Positions 1 through 5,532 of a DNA stretch of 8,763 nt are shown here, piece after piece; position 1 is the stretch's first letter, and every line of letters starts with the position of its first letter. Position numbers and translations under genes: made by a program. The DNA comes from Patescibacteria group bacterium (GTDB taxonomy: Bacteria > Patescibacteriota > Minisyncoccia > Minisyncoccales > CG1-02-41-26). The stretch covers positions 1 to 8,763 of the forward strand of contig JAHJSK010000090.1 in NCBI GenBank assembly GCA_018830365.1. Reading direction: 5' to 3'. The notes below the pieces were generated by a model. The model was given only the letters and a program-made list of their open reading frames with translations. It ran no database searches and was not told the origin of the DNA.

Positions 1-1
1 T

Positions 2-403
2 TCTTCTTCTCGCTATTATTTTTTTGATTTAGGAGTGCGTAATGTTTTGGCTCGCTTGCCTCTTGCAAAAGAATTGATTAACGCGCAAAAAGGAATTTTG
101 TTTGAGCATGCGGTTATTTTAGAAATCATTAAAAGAATCAGAGCGCTGGATAAAAATTATAAAGTTTATTATTGGAGAACTAGCGGAGGAGCTGAGGTTG
201 ATTGTGTTTTGGATTTGGCTGGACAAATTATTCCTATTGAAATTAAAGCTTCAAAAAATATTTCGTTGTCGGAAATCAAAGGATTAAAAATTTTCTTGGA
301 AGATTATAAAAAAATAGCTAAATTCGGCTATGTTGTTACTATGGGAGAAAGAAAAGAAAAATTAGCAGAAAACATCATTGCTGTTCCTTGGTTTCTTTTT
401 TAA
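2..403 (+). CDS. C-terminal part of a DUF4143-family AAA ATPase (5' end outside window)
   Basis: The reading frame is open from base 2, so this is the tail of a longer gene; the GTG at 35 is an internal codon, not the start. The visible protein begins SSSRYYFFDLGVRN, and the tyrosine/phenylalanine-rich FFDLGVRN stretch is typical of the C-terminal DUF4143 domain of bacterial and archaeal ATPases of about 400 residues. Further on come an AEVDCVLD segment and an IPIEIKAS segment, the spaced acidic and E-x-K pattern of a degenerate PD-(D/E)XK nuclease fold, which this domain is known to resemble. The N-terminal Walker-type ATPase domain would lie left of the window. The cellular role of the family is poorly known. 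The frame ends cleanly with TAA. Confidence 0.8.
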   Translation, partial: SSSRYYFFDLGVRNVLARLPLAKELINAQKGILFEHAVILEIIKRIRALDKNYKVYYWRTSGGAEVDCVLDLAGQIIPIEIKASKNISLSEIKGLKIFLEDYKKIAKFGYVVTMGERKEKLAENIIAVPWFLF

Positions 404-414
404 TAATAAATTTT

Positions 415-540
415 ATGACAAATAATTTTTTTCAAAAATTTACTAAATCTATGCGAAAAAATAATCAAATTCAAAATAAAGGCGAGATAATAATTTATCA
501 AATTTTAAAATATGAATCAAAAAATTTACCCAAAAAATAA
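415..540 (+). pseudogene. Possible N-terminal remnant of a RhuM-family protein (41 codons)
   Basis: A short ATG-started frame lies between the ATPase and the first NYN gene and overlaps the NYN start by 29 nt in another frame. Its product contains NKGEIIIYQ, which resembles the start of RhuM-type virulence proteins, where a GEI(I/V)IYQ motif is followed by a long conserved domain. Here the frame stops soon after the motif, so if related it is a truncated relic. The region is very AT-rich and short frames are expected by chance, so the assignment rests on one motif only. No Shine-Dalgarno sequence precedes it. Confidence 0.25.
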
Positions 541-1048
541 TTATGCGTATATTGACGGCGCGAATCTGCATAGAGGCATTGTTGGTTTTGGCTGGACATT
601 GGATTATGCGCGATTTAGAGTTTGGCTATCTGAAAAATATGGAGTAAAAAATGCTTATATTTTTATCGGACTAATACCAAAATATAAAGAATTATATAAA
701 TATCTTCAAGAATGCGGTTTTATTTTGATGTTTAAAGAAGTAATTTATGATGGCGATGGAAAAGCAAAGGGCAATTGTGATGCTGATTTAGTTTTGCAAG
801 TAGCGCGAGACACTTATGAAAATAAATTTGATAAAGCAATTATTATTTCCAGCGACGGCGACTATGCAGGTTTAATAAAATTTCTTAAAGAACAGGGAAA
901 ATTAAGAACAATATTATCGCCTCACACTAAAAATCTTTGTTCAATTCTCCTTAAAAGAACAGACGCTCCCATTGCTTATTTAAATGATCAAAGATCAATT
1001 TTACAGATTAAAAAAGAAAAAACCCCCGATGCGGACGAAACCGCATAG
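512..1048 (+). CDS. NYN-domain (LabA/DUF88-like) putative ribonuclease, first copy
   Basis: This 178-residue protein fits the NYN domain, a PIN-like fold with a metal-binding acidic site used by predicted RNases. The hallmarks are the first strand AYIDGANL (Asp15), the central NCDADLVL (Asp90, Asp92), and IISSDGDYAGLIKFLKEQGK (Asp115, Asp117), all present, so the site looks intact. It is a single-domain protein; the last 20 or so residues are lysine-rich and probably disordered. The start follows A/T-only sequence with no Shine-Dalgarno motif. The last codons and stop lie within the terminator hairpin, so the C-terminal tail is partly shaped by RNA structure. A second, longer NYN protein is encoded at 2323. 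Substrate unknown. Confidence 0.85.
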   Translation: MNQKIYPKNNYAYIDGANLHRGIVGFGWTLDYARFRVWLSEKYGVKNAYIFIGLIPKYKELYKYLQECGFILMFKEVIYDGDGKAKGNCDADLVLQVARDTYENKFDKAIIISSDGDYAGLIKFLKEQGKLRTILSPHTKNLCSILLKRTDAPIAYLNDQRSILQIKKEKTPDADETA

Positions 1049-1068
1049 GGGTCTTTTTCGTAAGTATT
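1010..1068 (-). ncRNA. Candidate short leftward RNA A (promoter to hairpin)
   Basis: On the minus strand a TTGACT box (1097-1102), a 16-nt spacer and TATCAT (1075-1080) would start a transcript near 1068. It would end about 55-60 nt later at the hairpin at 1022-1052, which on this strand is followed by TTTTTTCTTTTTT. The RNA would be antisense to the end of the first NYN gene. The same layout recurs after the second NYN gene. This is inference from promoter- and terminator-like sequence only. Confidence 0.25.
1022..1058 (+). terminator. Rho-independent terminator overlapping the 3' end of the first NYN gene
   Basis: Stem ACCCC-cg-ATGCGG pairs with CCGCAT-a-GGGGT around a short ACGAAA-type loop and is followed by CTTTTT. 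The stop codon of the NYN gene lies in the 3' arm. On the opposite strand the same hairpin is followed by a long U-rich run, so it can act in both directions. Confidence 0.85.
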
Positions 1069-1074
1069 AAGTAT

Positions 1075-1102
1075 ATGATAGCAAATTATTAAGTAGAGTC
1101 AA
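1075..1102 (-). promoter_or_regulatory. Sigma70-like promoter pointing left
   Basis: TTGACT (1097-1102) and TATCAT (1075-1080) on the minus strand are separated by 16 nt, the same spacing as in the 16S rRNA promoter of this window. No minus-strand gene lies to its left; see the candidate short RNA A. Confidence 0.4.
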
Positions 1103-1109
1103 TGGTCAG

Positions 1110-1118
1110 TTATCCACA
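1110..1118 (+). promoter_or_regulatory. DnaA-box-like 9-mer
   Basis: The sequence TTATCCACA equals the DnaA-box consensus. It follows a GTCAATGGTCA stretch, and a near-copy of that stretch with the 9-mer reversed is found at 3035-3055. One or two boxes do not make an origin; they may be part of a promoter-associated element. Confidence 0.3.
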
Positions 1119-1187
1119 ATAGAAAATTTATTTTTTGCGAATAAATAAAAAATTTAATTTTAAAATATATAACAGAATAAAATTCTT

Positions 1188-1676
1188 ATGAAAATATCAT
1201 TTATTCAAACAGGCGGAACAATCGATAAAGATTATCCTAAAACAACCAAAGGATATGCTTTTGAGATTACCACTCCAGCTATTGAAAGAATTTTGAAAAA
1301 TGTAAATCCAACTTTTGAGATTGAGATTTTTTCTGCATTTAAAAAGGATAGTACAGAAATTACAGATATAGATAGAGAATATCTTTATAAAATATGTAAT
1401 GAACTTAAAAATGATAAAATTGTGATAACTCATGGTACGGATACAATGCTTGAAACTGCTGAAAAGTTAGATGCAATTAAAAATAAGACCATTATTATTA
1501 CTGGTGCGATGAGACCAGAAAAGTTTTCTGATTCAGATGCATCATTTAATATTGGCATGGCGATAGGAGCAATAACTATTTTAAATCCGGGAGTTTATAT
1601 TGCAATGCATGGCAGGGTTTTGTTTTGGAAAAATTGCGATAGAAATTTAGAAACAGGACAGTTTATAAAAAATTAA
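1188..1676 (+). CDS. Single-domain asparaginase-like protein
   Basis: This 162-residue protein matches the N-terminal domain of the L-asparaginase family, whose members hydrolyse asparagine to aspartate and ammonia. The nucleophile loop QTGGTID (Thr11), the HGTDTM motif (Thr84, Asp85) and the TGAMRP motif (106-110) are all present. Classical asparaginases have about 330 residues with a second domain that helps form the active site; here the frame ends with a stop after a V-x-R-N-x-x-T-G-x-F type ending. Short one-domain family members of about 160-170 residues are common in bacteria, so this is probably a natural short form and not a truncation. Substrate cannot be told. The gene stands alone, 139 nt after the NYN gene, with an A/T-rich leader and no Shine-Dalgarno sequence. 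Confidence 0.8.
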   Translation: MKISFIQTGGTIDKDYPKTTKGYAFEITTPAIERILKNVNPTFEIEIFSAFKKDSTEITDIDREYLYKICNELKNDKIVITHGTDTMLETAEKLDAIKNKTIIITGAMRPEKFSDSDASFNIGMAIGAITILNPGVYIAMHGRVLFWKNCDRNLETGQFIKN

Positions 1677-1726
1677 AGATTTGTTGGAAAAAAATTAGGA
1701 GAAAAAGAAAAAATATATGAAAATTG

Positions 1727-1735
1727 TGATACAAT
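1727..1735 (+). promoter_or_regulatory. Extended -10 promoter element
   Basis: TG-A-TACAAT just after the asparaginase-like gene resembles an extended -10 element (TGn plus TATAAT with one mismatch). No clear -35 is seen. It could start the transcript that carries the SepCysS-derived fragment and the Nudix-NYN pair. Confidence 0.35.
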
Positions 1736-1748
1736 AAATATAAAATTT

Positions 1749-1862
1749 ATGATCAACAATTCTCTTAAAAAATTTATAAATATAAAACGGGAGACAAGGG
1801 GGATGATAAATATTGATCCTTTGCAATTTATCTCTAATTTTAATTTAAAAATTTTAAATTAA
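1749..1862 (+). pseudogene. 5' fragment of a SepCysS gene (duplicated)
   Basis: The first 78 nt from the ATG at 1749 match the first 78 nt of the SepCysS gene at 3128 with about 8 differences, roughly 90% identity by eye. Both encode S-L-K-K-F-I-N-(I/L)-K-R-E-T-(R/K)-G-M-I-N-I-D-P-L-Q. After the shared DPLQ the frame continues with unrelated A/T-rich codons and stops at 37 codons. It is therefore a truncated duplicate, lacking the cysteines, PLP lysine and everything else needed for activity. It lies upstream of the Nudix-NYN pair and may now act as part of their leader. It could be the trace of a recombination that inserted the 1881-2967 genes between two copies. Confidence 0.8.
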
Positions 1863-1880
1863 ATAATAACCAATAAACAT

Positions 1881-2336
1881 ATGACCACAAAACAAAAAGA
1901 CATATATTTTGTTGCTGTAAAAGTCTTTTTAGAAAAAAATGGCAAATTATTGATATTAAAAGATAATTTTGGAGATTGGGATTTGCCTGGCGGAAGAATT
2001 TTAAAAGATGAATTTTATACTTCTCTTGATCAAATTATCAAGCGCAAAATGTCTGAAGAGTTGGGTAAAAATATTAAATATGTCATTGGCAAACCAATAG
2101 TATTTATGAGACATAAACGCATAGAGCAAATTTTTGGCAATCCAATTGTAAAAATTTTTGCTATCGGTTATGAAGGTATTTTAAAAAATAGAAACATTAA
2201 ACTTTCTAAAAGGCACTCTAAAATTATGTGGGTTGACCCAAATACTTTTAAACCAGAGAAATATTTTAAAGGAGGTTGGTTAAAAGGAGTTCAAGAATAT
2301 ATTAAACTTAAAAAATCAAAATATGATTTACGATAA
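1881..2336 (+). CDS. Nudix-like hydrolase with altered Nudix box
   Basis: This 151-residue protein shows the Nudix pattern: an N-terminal strand with FLEKNGKLLILKDNFGDWDLPGG, then G-x5-E and RKMSEELG, then a strand-rich half with KIMWVDPNTF. Nudix enzymes hydrolyse nucleoside diphosphates linked to another group, using the helix GX5EX7REUXEEXGU to bind magnesium. Two departures are visible: the gap between the first Glu and the R residue is longer than seven, by about three residues, and RE is replaced by RK. The EE pair is kept. Activity is therefore plausible but not certain. It overlaps the next gene by 14 nt, indicating translation coupling. No Shine-Dalgarno sequence is seen before the ATG. 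Confidence 0.75.
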   Translation: MTTKQKDIYFVAVKVFLEKNGKLLILKDNFGDWDLPGGRILKDEFYTSLDQIIKRKMSEELGKNIKYVIGKPIVFMRHKRIEQIFGNPIVKIFAIGYEGILKNRNIKLSKRHSKIMWVDPNTFKPEKYFKGGWLKGVQEYIKLKKSKYDLR

Positions 2337-2967
2337 ACAAATAACTTATGCATTTATAGACGCATCAAATCTATTTTACGGTGGAGAAAAAAATTTGGGT
2401 TGGAAAATAGATTATCAGAAACTGCTAGAATATTTAAAAGAGAAATATGAAATTTCTAAAGCTCTTTATTTTGGTGGCGTTGAAATTCATAATTTTAAAT
2501 ATGATTATTTAAATAATAATACCGTGCCTATAGATAATCTTGAAAAACATTTGGTTAATTTAGTCAAAAATGAAGCCGATAAATTAAACGAAGCAAAACT
2601 TGCTCTAATCGCTCGTCATTTACAGCGAGTTCGTTTTTATTTAAAACTTATAAAATTCGGTTATGAGTTATATTTAAAACCGGTAAAACTTTATGAACAA
2701 GACGATGGTACAAGCAAACGAAAAGCAAACTGTGATGTTGACATGGCATTTTATTTGATGAAAGAAAAGGAAAATTTTAATAGAGTGATTATACTTTCCG
2801 GGGATGGCGATTTTCTGCCAGTTTTTAAATATTTAAAAGAACAAGGCAAGGAAGTTATTATTTTAGCGCGCGCGCCAAGAACCGCCAAGGAAATTAGACA
2901 ATTCGCTGGTAGTAACTTTAGGGATTTTACGCGATTAGAAAGTCGGATTAAATTTATAGAAAAGTAA
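2323..2967 (+). CDS. NYN-domain putative ribonuclease, second and longer copy
   Basis: This 214-residue protein shares the NYN fold of the 512-1048 product: AFIDASNLFYGG (Asp13), NCDVDMAFYLM (Asp138, Asp140) and IILSGDGDFLPVFKYLKEQGK (Asp161, Asp163), giving a complete acidic site. Compared with the first copy it has an insertion of about 45 residues after the second strand (LDNLEKHLVNLV region), probably helical, and an extra C-terminal extension with AKEIRQFAGSNFRDF. The start codon lies inside the Nudix gene, so the two are likely translated together. It ends at a hairpin. Being paralogues in one short region, the two NYN genes may be an old duplication that has since diverged. Target RNA unknown. 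Confidence 0.85.
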   Translation: MIYDKQITYAFIDASNLFYGGEKNLGWKIDYQKLLEYLKEKYEISKALYFGGVEIHNFKYDYLNNNTVPIDNLEKHLVNLVKNEADKLNEAKLALIARHLQRVRFYLKLIKFGYELYLKPVKLYEQDDGTSKRKANCDVDMAFYLMKEKENFNRVIILSGDGDFLPVFKYLKEQGKEVIILARAPRTAKEIRQFAGSNFRDFTRLESRIKFIEK

Positions 2968-3005
2968 ATGGGATGGACATACGAAATATCCATCCCACGT
3001 TTAGT
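2957..3005 (-). ncRNA. Candidate short leftward RNA B (promoter to hairpin)
   Basis: A minus-strand TTGACA (3034-3039), 16-nt spacer and TAGTAT (3012-3017) would start transcription near 3005, running into the hairpin at 2969-2997 and then U-rich sequence. The layout copies candidate RNA A: same spacer length, similar start region (AATACT then ACG), and a hairpin loop containing TTCGT. Inference only. Confidence 0.25.
2969..2997 (+). terminator. Hairpin after the second NYN gene, possible terminator
   Basis: TGGGATGGA and TCCATCCCA form a perfect 9-bp stem around 11 nt, two bases after the stop codon. On the + strand the T-run comes late (CGTTTAGTATTTTT); on the - strand the stem is followed by a U-rich stretch. 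Termination is plausible in either direction. Confidence 0.55.
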
Positions 3006-3011
3006 ATTTTT

Positions 3012-3039
3012 ATACTACTCCCGCTATCAAATATGTCAA
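3012..3039 (-). promoter_or_regulatory. Sigma70-like promoter pointing left
   Basis: TTGACA (3034-3039) and TAGTAT (3012-3017) with 16 nt between; a TATAAA at 3009-3014 is an alternative -10. A second TTGACT lies just upstream. No minus-strand gene follows; see candidate short RNA B. Confidence 0.4.
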
Positions 3040-3046
3040 TAGTCAA

Positions 3047-3055
3047 TGTGGATAA
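3047..3055 (-). promoter_or_regulatory. DnaA-box-like 9-mer (reverse)
   Basis: TGTGGATAA is the exact reverse complement of the 9-mer at 1110-1118. Both follow a GTCAAT-A/G-GTCA stretch, but the 9-mer is turned round relative to it. Confidence 0.3.
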
Positions 3056-3127
3056 ATTAAAGCAGTAAGCCAAAAAGTTTATTGAATGGACAAAGAGCGG
3101 CGGAAATTAAGTTTTTAAAAATAATTT

Positions 3128-4285
3128 ATGACCAATGATTCTCTTAAAAAATTTATAAATCTAAAACGGGAGACAAAAGGGATGATAAATATTGATCCTC
3201 TTCAAGCAGGAGGGATTTTAACAGATGAAGCGCGGCAGACACTTGTTGAATGGGGAGACGGATTTTCAGTTTGCGATTTTTGCCAGGGAAAATTAAGCGA
3301 GATTAAAACTCCGCCGATTTTTGATTTTGTTCATAATGTTTTGCCTGAATTTATCGGAGCTGATGCAATTTGTTTAACTAACGGCGCGAGAGAAGGAAAA
3401 TTTATGATTATGTATAGCATTGCCAAACAGGGAGATTTTATAATTATTGATAAAAACAGCCATTACACCACTTATGTCGCGGCGGAAAGAACGGGATTAA
3501 AAATAAAAGAAATAGAAAATTCCGGATACCCGGAATTTAAAATTGATGTAAATAAATATGAAGACGCGATTAAGGAAATAAAAAAAGAAAATGGCAATAT
3601 CGCTCTGCTTTTGCTTACTTGGCCAGATGGAAATTATGGAAATTTGCCAGATGTAAAAAAATTAGCAAAAATTTCAGGAAAATATAAAATTCCTTTGTTG
3701 TTAAACACCGCTTACGCGATTGGCAGAATGCCTGTTAAAATGAATGAATTAGGTGTTGATTTTGTTATTGCCAGCGGACATAAATCAATGGCAAGCTCTG
3801 GACCAATTGGTTTTATTGGAATGAAAAAAGAATGGGAAAATATTTTAATGAAAAAATCGCAATATTTTCCTAAAAAAGAAATAGAAGCGCTGGGCTGTAC
3901 TGCGCGAGGAACTTCTTTAATGACTCTTATGGCTTCTTTTCCAAAAGTTGTTGAAAGAGTAAATCAATGGCCAGAACAAGTTAAAAAAGCTCAATGGTTT
4001 TCTGAAGAAATGGAAAAATTAGGAATAAAACAGTTGGGCGAAAAACCTCATCAACACGACCTTATGTTTTTTGAATCAGATAAATTATTTGAAATTTCTC
4101 AAAAAGATAAAAGGGGGCGATATTTTCTTTATCAAAAACTAAAAAAAAGAAACATTTGGGGAATAAAACCCGGGCTTACTAAACATTTTAAACTTTCAAC
4201 TTTTGCCGCGACAAAAGAAAAATTACAAAAAGTAATAAACGCCTTCGCGGAGATTTTATCATCATATCCGCAACAAACGCTTTAA
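3128..4285 (+). CDS. O-phosphoseryl-tRNA:cysteinyl-tRNA synthase (SepCysS)
   Basis: This 385-residue PLP enzyme matches SepCysS, which turns Sep-tRNA(Cys) into Cys-tRNA(Cys) in the two-step, tRNA-dependent cysteine route after SepRS has charged the tRNA with phosphoserine. Signature parts are NIDPLQAGGIL, the FSVCDFCQG motif with Cys49 and Cys52, TNGAREGKF, ASGHKSMASSGPIGF with the expected Schiff-base Lys219, and Cys257 in ALGCTARGTS. The CxxC plus a third cysteine is the set that handles sulfur in archaeal SepCysS, so the site looks complete. Length fits the archaeal enzymes (about 370-400). The pathway is mainly archaeal but has been reported in Parcubacteria and a few other bacteria. SepRS is not in this window. 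The leader is A/T-rich with no Shine-Dalgarno sequence. A fragment of a second copy lies at 1749. A general PLP decarboxylase or selenocysteine synthase is less likely given the CxxC and the motif order. Confidence 0.88.
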   Translation: MTNDSLKKFINLKRETKGMINIDPLQAGGILTDEARQTLVEWGDGFSVCDFCQGKLSEIKTPPIFDFVHNVLPEFIGADAICLTNGAREGKFMIMYSIAKQGDFIIIDKNSHYTTYVAAERTGLKIKEIENSGYPEFKIDVNKYEDAIKEIKKENGNIALLLLTWPDGNYGNLPDVKKLAKISGKYKIPLLLNTAYAIGRMPVKMNELGVDFVIASGHKSMASSGPIGFIGMKKEWENILMKKSQYFPKKEIEALGCTARGTSLMTLMASFPKVVERVNQWPEQVKKAQWFSEEMEKLGIKQLGEKPHQHDLMFFESDKLFEISQKDKRGRYFLYQKLKKRNIWGIKPGLTKHFKLSTFAATKEKLQKVINAFAEILSSYPQQTL

Positions 4286-4387
4286 CCACAGAGGCAGGTT
4301 GAGTTAACAGAGGTCAGATTTCTGGCAACTCCTAAATTTTGTTTTTACTCGCTTCGCTTGAAAATACTTTGTATTTTTAAAAACCAA

Positions 4388-4416
4388 AATGCAAAATTTC
4401 AAGAGACCCGACCTCT
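4388..4416 (+). repeat. 29-nt repeat, inverted copy at 8253-8281
   Basis: This segment matches the reverse complement of 8253-8281 with about one mismatch. The two copies flank the 16S transcription unit in opposite orientation; both lie outside the predicted transcript, so they are not an rRNA processing stem. The core is an imperfect palindrome, AGAGACCCGACCTCT. Confidence 0.75.
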
Positions 4417-4420
4417 CTAA

Positions 4421-4441
4421 CTTTCAACTTTCAACTTTCAA
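4421..4441 (+). repeat. Heptamer tandem repeat (CTTTCAA)3
   Basis: Three perfect tandem copies of CTTTCAA directly follow the 29-nt repeat. A different heptamer repeat lies near the other copy (8345-8370). Confidence 0.85.
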
Positions 4442-4447
4442 TCATTA

Positions 4448-4461
4448 AGAGGTCAGGCTCT
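4448..4461 (+). repeat. Palindrome-family member AGAGGTCAGGCTCT
   Basis: Related in sequence to 4309-4323, 4402-4416, 8189-8209 and 8253-8267; all share AGAGGTC or its complement. Confidence 0.5.
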
Positions 4462-4526
4462 CCACACTCAAAACATTTTATAATTCAAGATTTGTATTAT
4501 CTAACAAAATCAATGCCTTTTCTAAC

Positions 4527-4560
4527 AAACAAAAAACTTCTTTTAAGAAGTTTTTTGTTT
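4527..4560 (-). terminator. Terminator of the 16S rRNA unit (bidirectional)
   Basis: A perfect 16-bp stem (4527-4542 with 4545-4560) and a 2-nt TT loop, with A-run and T-run on the two arms, works as an intrinsic terminator on both strands. On the - strand it comes directly after the 16S processing stem, so the 16S transcript ends here without a tRNA or 23S gene. On the + strand it could back up SepCysS termination. Confidence 0.85.
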
Positions 4561-4561
4561 T

Positions 4562-4596
4562 GTTGTTCTTGTTTGATTTTTTTAAGTTGCTCCGAT
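4562..4596 (-). other. Trailer arm of the pre-16S processing stem
   Basis: 4572-4596 is perfectly complementary in the transcript to leader bases 8070-8094 (25 bp), and 4562-4570 to 8106-8114 (9 bp more). Such leader-trailer stems bring the ends of pre-16S RNA together for RNase III cleavage. The stem shows that the whole 3.2-kb gene with its insertions is treated as one transcript. Confidence 0.85.
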
Positions 4597-4762
4597 GTAA
4601 TCCATTTTCACGCCTTTCGACGCAAGAATGGAGTCGAATTATAAGATGATCCGACTAACATCCAAAATTTGAAAACAGAATTCTCGATTTTCAAATTTTA
4701 TCGACACATTAAAAAATAATAAGAAATAATCCACGGACAGGTTCCCCTACCCGTGCCTTGTT

Positions 4763-5532
4763 CATGTTTTTCCCTATGTCGCCATAAGGCATGGACTATA
4801 TCTTCATCCTTTTGTCTAATAATTTCATTTTATCTGGATGATACGAGCCTATTAATCTTATAAAATCCTTATGAGATTCAGCTGAAACATATAACCTCCA
4901 GTAATAAGGATTTTTATTAACGCTTGGATTATGGGTTTTACCAGTTTTTATGCCAAGATTCTCTAATATTTTTTTCAGCTTCATAATTTTGCCTTTATCT
5001 TTTTGGCATAATTGGATATAAAATCTGTCTTTAGGATTTTTAGGAATACCCCCTTCGGCGTCAAAAAATCCTTTAACATAAGCTATTTTTTCTTTTTCAG
5101 TCTTAATTTTAAAAGGATTAAATTTAAAATTCATAAAAGAAGCCAGTGTTTCCAGAATGTAAACATTTCTGTTTTTTCCTTCTTTGTATATCCAAGAATT
5201 ATAACCGATGTTTTTCAGTAATTCCTTTAAAAATTTTAACCATTCTATATTCTTCTGACAAATCCTATATCTTTTATTAGAACTAAAAGTTCCATCGTGT
5301 AATGCTCCCAAAAAATAAGCTCGAATTTCTTCATCAGACAAAGGAGTTCGGCGTGTAGTCTCTGAGGGATCCCGACGAATATCGGGCCTTCCCTGCTGAT
5401 TGTCTGCACTAAAAACTTTGTTACTCATGTTAATCTATTATAACACGAGTAGTTTCAGATTCACAGGTTTTCCAGCATATAGCCGAATTTTTCTAAAAAG
5501 ATTTCTCTTTTTAGGTCACAACATATTTATTT
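4763..5532 (-). mobile_element. Group I intron inserted after 16S position U1498 (770 nt)
   Basis: Core helices read on the minus strand: P1, exon GTCAT with guide GTGAC (5515-5519) and a U.G pair at the splice site; P10, TGTT (5520-5523) with exon AACA; P2, 9 bp with a GAAA loop (5493-5514); P3, TTCGGC (5482-5487) with GCCGAA (5347-5352); P4, TGCTG (5473-5477) with CAGCA (5394-5398); P5 hairpin (5422-5451); P6, GGGA/TCCC with P6a CCCGA/TCGGG; P7, GACTA (5356-5360) with TAGTC (4794-4798); P8, about 10 bp (5336-5345 with 4807-4817); P9, 7 bp with a GCGA loop (4772-4789). The R-like CAGAGACTACA and S-like AAGATATAGTCC signatures are present, and the terminal G is at 4763. Joined exons give GAAGTCATAACAAGG. 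Self-splicing is inferred from structure. Confidence 0.93.
4796..5428 (-). CDS. LAGLIDADG homing endonuclease inside the 16S group I intron
   Basis: This 210-residue protein has two LAGLIDADG motifs, IRAYFLGALHDG (36-47, acidic Asp45) and IAYVKGFFDAEG (115-126, Asp123), so it is the single-chain, two-domain type that cuts a long asymmetric site, presumably the intron-less 16S gene at position 1498. Both metal-binding aspartates are intact and no frameshift is seen, so it is probably active now or was recently. The body of the gene lies in the P8 loop, but its first 35 codons run through P4, P6, P7 and P3, and its stop lies in the 3' strand of P7, so coding and ribozyme sequence overlap at both ends. 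The ATG sits in the 3' arm of the P5 hairpin; no Shine-Dalgarno sequence precedes it. A later start is possible. It may also help splicing as a maturase; that is not visible in the sequence. Confidence 0.92.
   Translation of the reverse strand: MSNKVFSADNQQGRPDIRRDPSETTRRTPLSDEEIRAYFLGALHDGTFSSNKRYRICQKNIEWLKFLKELLKNIGYNSWIYKEGKNRNVYILETLASFMNFKFNPFKIKTEKEKIAYVKGFFDAEGGIPKNPKDRFYIQLCQKDKGKIMKLKKILENLGIKTGKTHNPSVNKNPYYWRLYVSAESHKDFIRLIGSYHPDKMKLLDKRMKI

Larger units (their letters stand above)
4286..4526 (+). other. Intergenic region between SepCysS and the 16S terminator, no gene seen
   Basis: This stretch holds short repeats and weak hairpins only. It contains three members of an AGAGGTC/GACCTCT palindrome family (4309-4323, 4402-4416, 4448-4461), a heptamer repeat, and a 7-bp hairpin AAAATAC/GTATTTT (4361-4377) followed by T and A runs that may end the SepCysS transcript. 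I see no open frame of interest on either strand. Confidence 0.6.

Noticed and set aside
1197..1433. Minus-strand frame opposite the asparaginase-like gene, and the similar one at 2751-2993
   Set aside because: Both are antisense to well-supported genes with family motifs, and their products are Ile/Phe-rich with no recognisable features.
1110..3055. Replication origin suggested by two DnaA-box matches
   Set aside because: Only two boxes nearly 2 kb apart, no dnaA or dnaN gene and no box cluster.
4639..4652. GGATCATCTTATAA as the displaced true 16S 3' end after a further insert
   Set aside because: It resembles the normal tail only in part, lacks CCUCC, and helix 45 is directly followed by a closer match at 4720-4732; kept only as a note.
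5012..5221. + strand frame inside the intron
   Set aside because: Antisense to the LAGLIDADG gene, low-complexity Phe/Ser-rich product.
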